NCBI GenBank assembly: GCA_003864495.1
Contig: ML133456.1
Coordinates: 2,605,255 to 2,669,254, forward strand
Direction of reading: 5' to 3'
Length of the DNA stretch: 64,000 nucleotides
Origin: Nemopilema nomurai
Lineage: Eukaryota; Cnidaria; Scyphozoa; Rhizostomeae; Rhizostomatidae
Position 1 is the first letter of the stretch. Each line of letters opens with the position of its first letter. The notes beneath the pieces are model-generated. The model searched no databases, had not been told where the DNA came from, and saw only the letters and a list, made by a program, of their open reading frames with translations. This document shows positions 60,851 to 64,000 of the stretch, piece after piece. Both the position numbers and the translations under genes were made by a program.

Positions 60851-63800
60851 AGATCTATTATATTCAATAGTTAGTTCATACATCTATGGCAAGATATTGA
60901 ATCTGAAAAAGTAAAGATCAAACATGAGCAAGAAGATAAAGGCAGAAAAGAAAATTGCAACTTCAGTTAAGATCAATTGTATGGTAGTATGGCTGAAAAT
61001 GATTGCAGAAATGTTTAGTAGGACTTTTTCTGTGTTCATGTCTTTATCACATCAACAAGCGTTTGCTTTTCCTAGACTGGTAGGTTCCTTAAGCACGACA
61101 AGCTATTACAGAGTTTCGGGCTATCTTGGCATATTAATAGAATAGAAACGGCGCAAAGAAAAGTTTCCTTATAAAATCTTCACCATCCGTCATAAAGGCA
61201 AGAAATCAAAGATAGAAAAGTTTTTCCAGAGAGCTCAAAAGCCCTCTAGAGGACCATGCTCTAGGCATGAAAATTAGCAGCCTCTTCTCTAGCCTCCCTC
61301 TCTGTGGACCCTAGTAATGTATTTTAGGTACCCATGCCAAACAACCAAGCAAGTTTTAATCAGCATGATGACTGCCGATAGTGGTTTGAGTTTTTGTGGG
61401 CAATGATGGCCACCAAAGGTAGGAAGGCAAAAATAGAACTGCTTTCACAAGTTATCAAAGGCTTGTGAAAGCAATTGGAGATGATTCATACGTTTTTACA
61501 GGATTCAACGGTGAACATGACTCCAGTAATGTGTCCAAAAGAAGGCTTACGAGCAATAGAATAAAAGTCTGAACAGTTAAACACACAAAAGGTAACCAAG
61601 TCAAATGCAGTGAATGCCAGAGAATTTAGAAAAATTTCACAGTGCAGTAAAAACAATCAGCAAAAGTTGAAAATGAAAGAACACGAGGTGGCACTAGGAA
61701 ATAGAAAATTCACCACAGGTCCAGGCTTTGTTCTGAGAGAGGCCGCCTTGCAAACTACGTTGCCTGATTAACTTTTTAACAAAATCTGTCTGTACCTTAA
61801 TGGGAAGAAACTGTGGAAAGCAACTTAAAATCTGATTAATCTTGATCGATGTTCTTCGAACGTAACATTAGATTGGCTTTCAAAAGTGAGGTTTGTGCTG
61901 GCAAAAACCAGAGAAATTGCCTATACCTGACTACTATACTATCACCAAACAAGCTTAAACGCCGACAAAAGGGAAGATTTGTCATTCAAGCTATGCAAAA
62001 TGGAATATCTATACTCATGGTTATGCTACTGTACCTTTTCCATCCGTTGAAGTATCCATTAAAAGATAAACCTTCTCCATTTCATCAAATGTACATCAGA
62101 TTTGTCCCAGGTTGAGGTTCTCTACGACTCTTTAGTAGCGTAGTATGGAGTGGTGTTGTGTGCCAGTAAAACGAGTTCCATTTTGAGATTATCGTCTTGT
62201 TTATGTCCATCAATGGCCTTCAAGCAATGAGTAACCAGTTTGTTCATTGTTGAAGGATAACTTATTGTTCGACAACTATCTTCAACGAAATGGTAATGAC
62301 ATTTAAATCATTACCTTTATAGCTAGTATGCTGCTAGGCGTATTAGCATAAGGAAGCACAAAGGCATGTTAACTTAATCTTTGAATGGACAACCTTGACT
62401 AATATACCGAACTGGCATCACCTTTGCTGTTTGCAAAACAGAGCTTCTTTAAATAGTGCACATAGAGCAAAGATTCTCCTTCCCTGGTCAGGGTTGGCCT
62501 AAGTAAATTAAATTAGGTTTTTGGAGATGCAAGGATAAAGATACTTAAAGTTTCAGGGCTGACCCGAGTTTCGCCCACAGAGTTGGTCGGCTTAAAAAAC
62601 CTTAAAAATTTGATTCAAACTACAGACTTGTTATACGGTAGTTGCAATAAGTACACTTGTTCTTTTCCCCATTTGATTTAAAGTAAATGAAACCTAGACT
62701 AAAAACCAAGCCTTGAAAATATGAGCTTAATGTGGAATTTAGTTCTGCTGTCAGAACGGATAAGTAGTCCAGGCTAAGGCATTCTAGGGTGGCACAAAAT
62801 GTATAGCAGTTTTCGGAGTTCATCGGCATTTGACAGTAGTGTAGCACATCATGGTTCTTTCATCCTTTTGTGGCATATCTTTCATCTAATTGTGATGGCC
62901 ACGGGGTGGTCATTGTCTCTTGCTTCCTGCGGACCTGTCTTTGTAGTATCTTTCTAAAAATGCAAAATATCGTAGGCTCATTTGATAATACAGTTTGAAC
63001 TGTATTTCTACCAGGTCTCTGGAGCTTGCGTTAAAGATTTACCTCCCATAAGCCCCAGGTGGTATCACAGAATCACATGTCAAAGGATCAAAAGGAGCAA
63101 AGAGAGTAGGAAGCCACGAAACATGTGAAGAGTAAAGCAAGACGGAGGTAGGGAAAAGGGAAAAGGAGCAAGACGGCGAAAAAAAGAAGCAAGGGAGAAA
63201 GAAAGAATGCCTATGGGAACAGAACCTGGTTAACCCCGGGGCAAGAAAGCACAATAGTGCAAACGATTGGAATCTAACTGTAGGTGAACAGCTAATTTTG
63301 GGGAGATAACAGGGGCGGGGGGGTGGTTGCTAGCAAAGCTTTCCTCTTCTGTCGAACCCTTTTCTCCAGAACGCCTCCTTGAGTAGTATGATTTTTTTCA
63401 ATGTTGACTGTGGAATGTTTGTAAGAATTTCTTAAAAATGGAGATTCATGGCTTCATTTCATGAAAATTCAGTTAGAGTTCAGCCTTTCTTGCTTAAATG
63501 ATTAAAATTCTAGTTCCTGATACTTCTGCTTCTTCGTTTTATGAATGAAGTATTGTAAGATGAATTTTATAAACACAGAAATTTTTTGGATTTCTTTTGA
63601 TCAAAGTTCTTTTGATTTGATAAATGATGAAAATAAGGAGAAAACATAACATTTGTTCTTGATCTGTTCTATATCGCGATGATTAAAATTAGGAAATCGT
63701 TATGGAAATCTCAAAGTTCAGGAGGTAAAAACGAAAACTCGTCTTTTTGGACAACAACATGGCGTGGAAATCTGCAGTCAACTCATCATAAAAATTACAA

Positions 63801-64000
63801 CATTTCGCAGAAATTGCTTAGCGAATATATCATATTATCGAAATTCAATGACATATCGATTGGATCAAGACAGCGAGGTTTAGATACAAAGCGCAACGTA
63901 CAAAACGGGTAATTGGCAACTAAAAGTTTGAGCATGACTGCATTGCATACCACTGAGGGCTCAAATAGCGTAAACCTGGGTGCCAAAATTCACCAAACCA
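60851..64000. other. Right-end interval, 3.1 kb, no gene recognised
   Basis: Short open frames (for example 61849-62115) show no domain, splice support or similarity. A purine-rich patch lies at about 63075-63200. One perfect hairpin is listed separately. Confidence 0.4.
61440..61473. repeat. Perfect 12-bp inverted repeat (hairpin)
   Basis: TGCTTTCACAAG (61440-61451) and its exact complement CTTGTGAAAGCA (61462-61473), separated by a 10-nt loop. The stem could fold in RNA or DNA; no flanking features explain it. Confidence 0.85.

Overview
This window is animal nuclear DNA: AT-rich, with spliced genes carrying GT-AG introns of about 0.1 to 3 kb and no operons, CRISPR arrays or recognisable tRNA/rRNA genes. 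The gene set (integrin alpha, the meiotic protein TEX12, COX7A, PCTP/StARD2, TRMT5, a DRAK/STK17 kinase, an RBM33-like protein) is metazoan. An early-branching or other marine invertebrate such as a cnidarian seems most likely to me, but nothing here fixes the phylum. I rebuilt gene models by hand by joining exons whose splice sites, reading phases and protein similarity agree. Exon lists are given in each entry.

Layout, left to right. 0.3-6.5 kb, plus: 3' part of an integrin alpha gene (15 exons, 5' end outside the window). 8.3-10.6 kb, plus: small coiled-coil gene resembling TEX12. 12.5-14.4 kb, plus: COX7A. 14.7-17.4 kb, minus: complete PCTP gene, converging on COX7A. 18.6-21.2 kb, plus: TRMT5, divergent from PCTP, with a hAT-type MITE in the shared upstream interval. 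21.4-24.5 kb, minus: a seven-exon single-pass membrane protein that I cannot assign to a family; its last 3' splice site is tandemly duplicated. 27.0-37.2 kb, minus: DRAK-type kinase with a catalytic domain over seven small exons plus one 2.9 kb exon encoding a tail of about 960 residues with an Asp-Ala repeat. 37.9-38.9 kb: a 1038 bp non-autonomous hAT-like element. 39-46.7 kb: gene-poor, with small repeats. 46.7-58.2 kb, minus: RBM33-like RNA-binding protein (16 exons). 58.6-58.9 kb: remnant of a LINE reverse transcriptase. 60.0-60.7 kb, plus: apparently single-exon gene for a membrane-anchored protein of unknown function. 60.8-64 kb: nothing convincing except a perfect hairpin.

The genes do not form a pathway. 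They are independent housekeeping (TRMT5, COX7A, PCTP), adhesion (integrin), meiosis (TEX12), signalling (DRAK) and RNA-processing (RBM33-like) loci. The most unusual items are: two hAT-type insertions with perfect 8-bp target duplications and similar ends; the duplicated splice acceptor that could switch a membrane protein to a secreted form; the DRAK kinase with a very long repeat-bearing tail; the TEX12 candidate; and the unassigned membrane protein.
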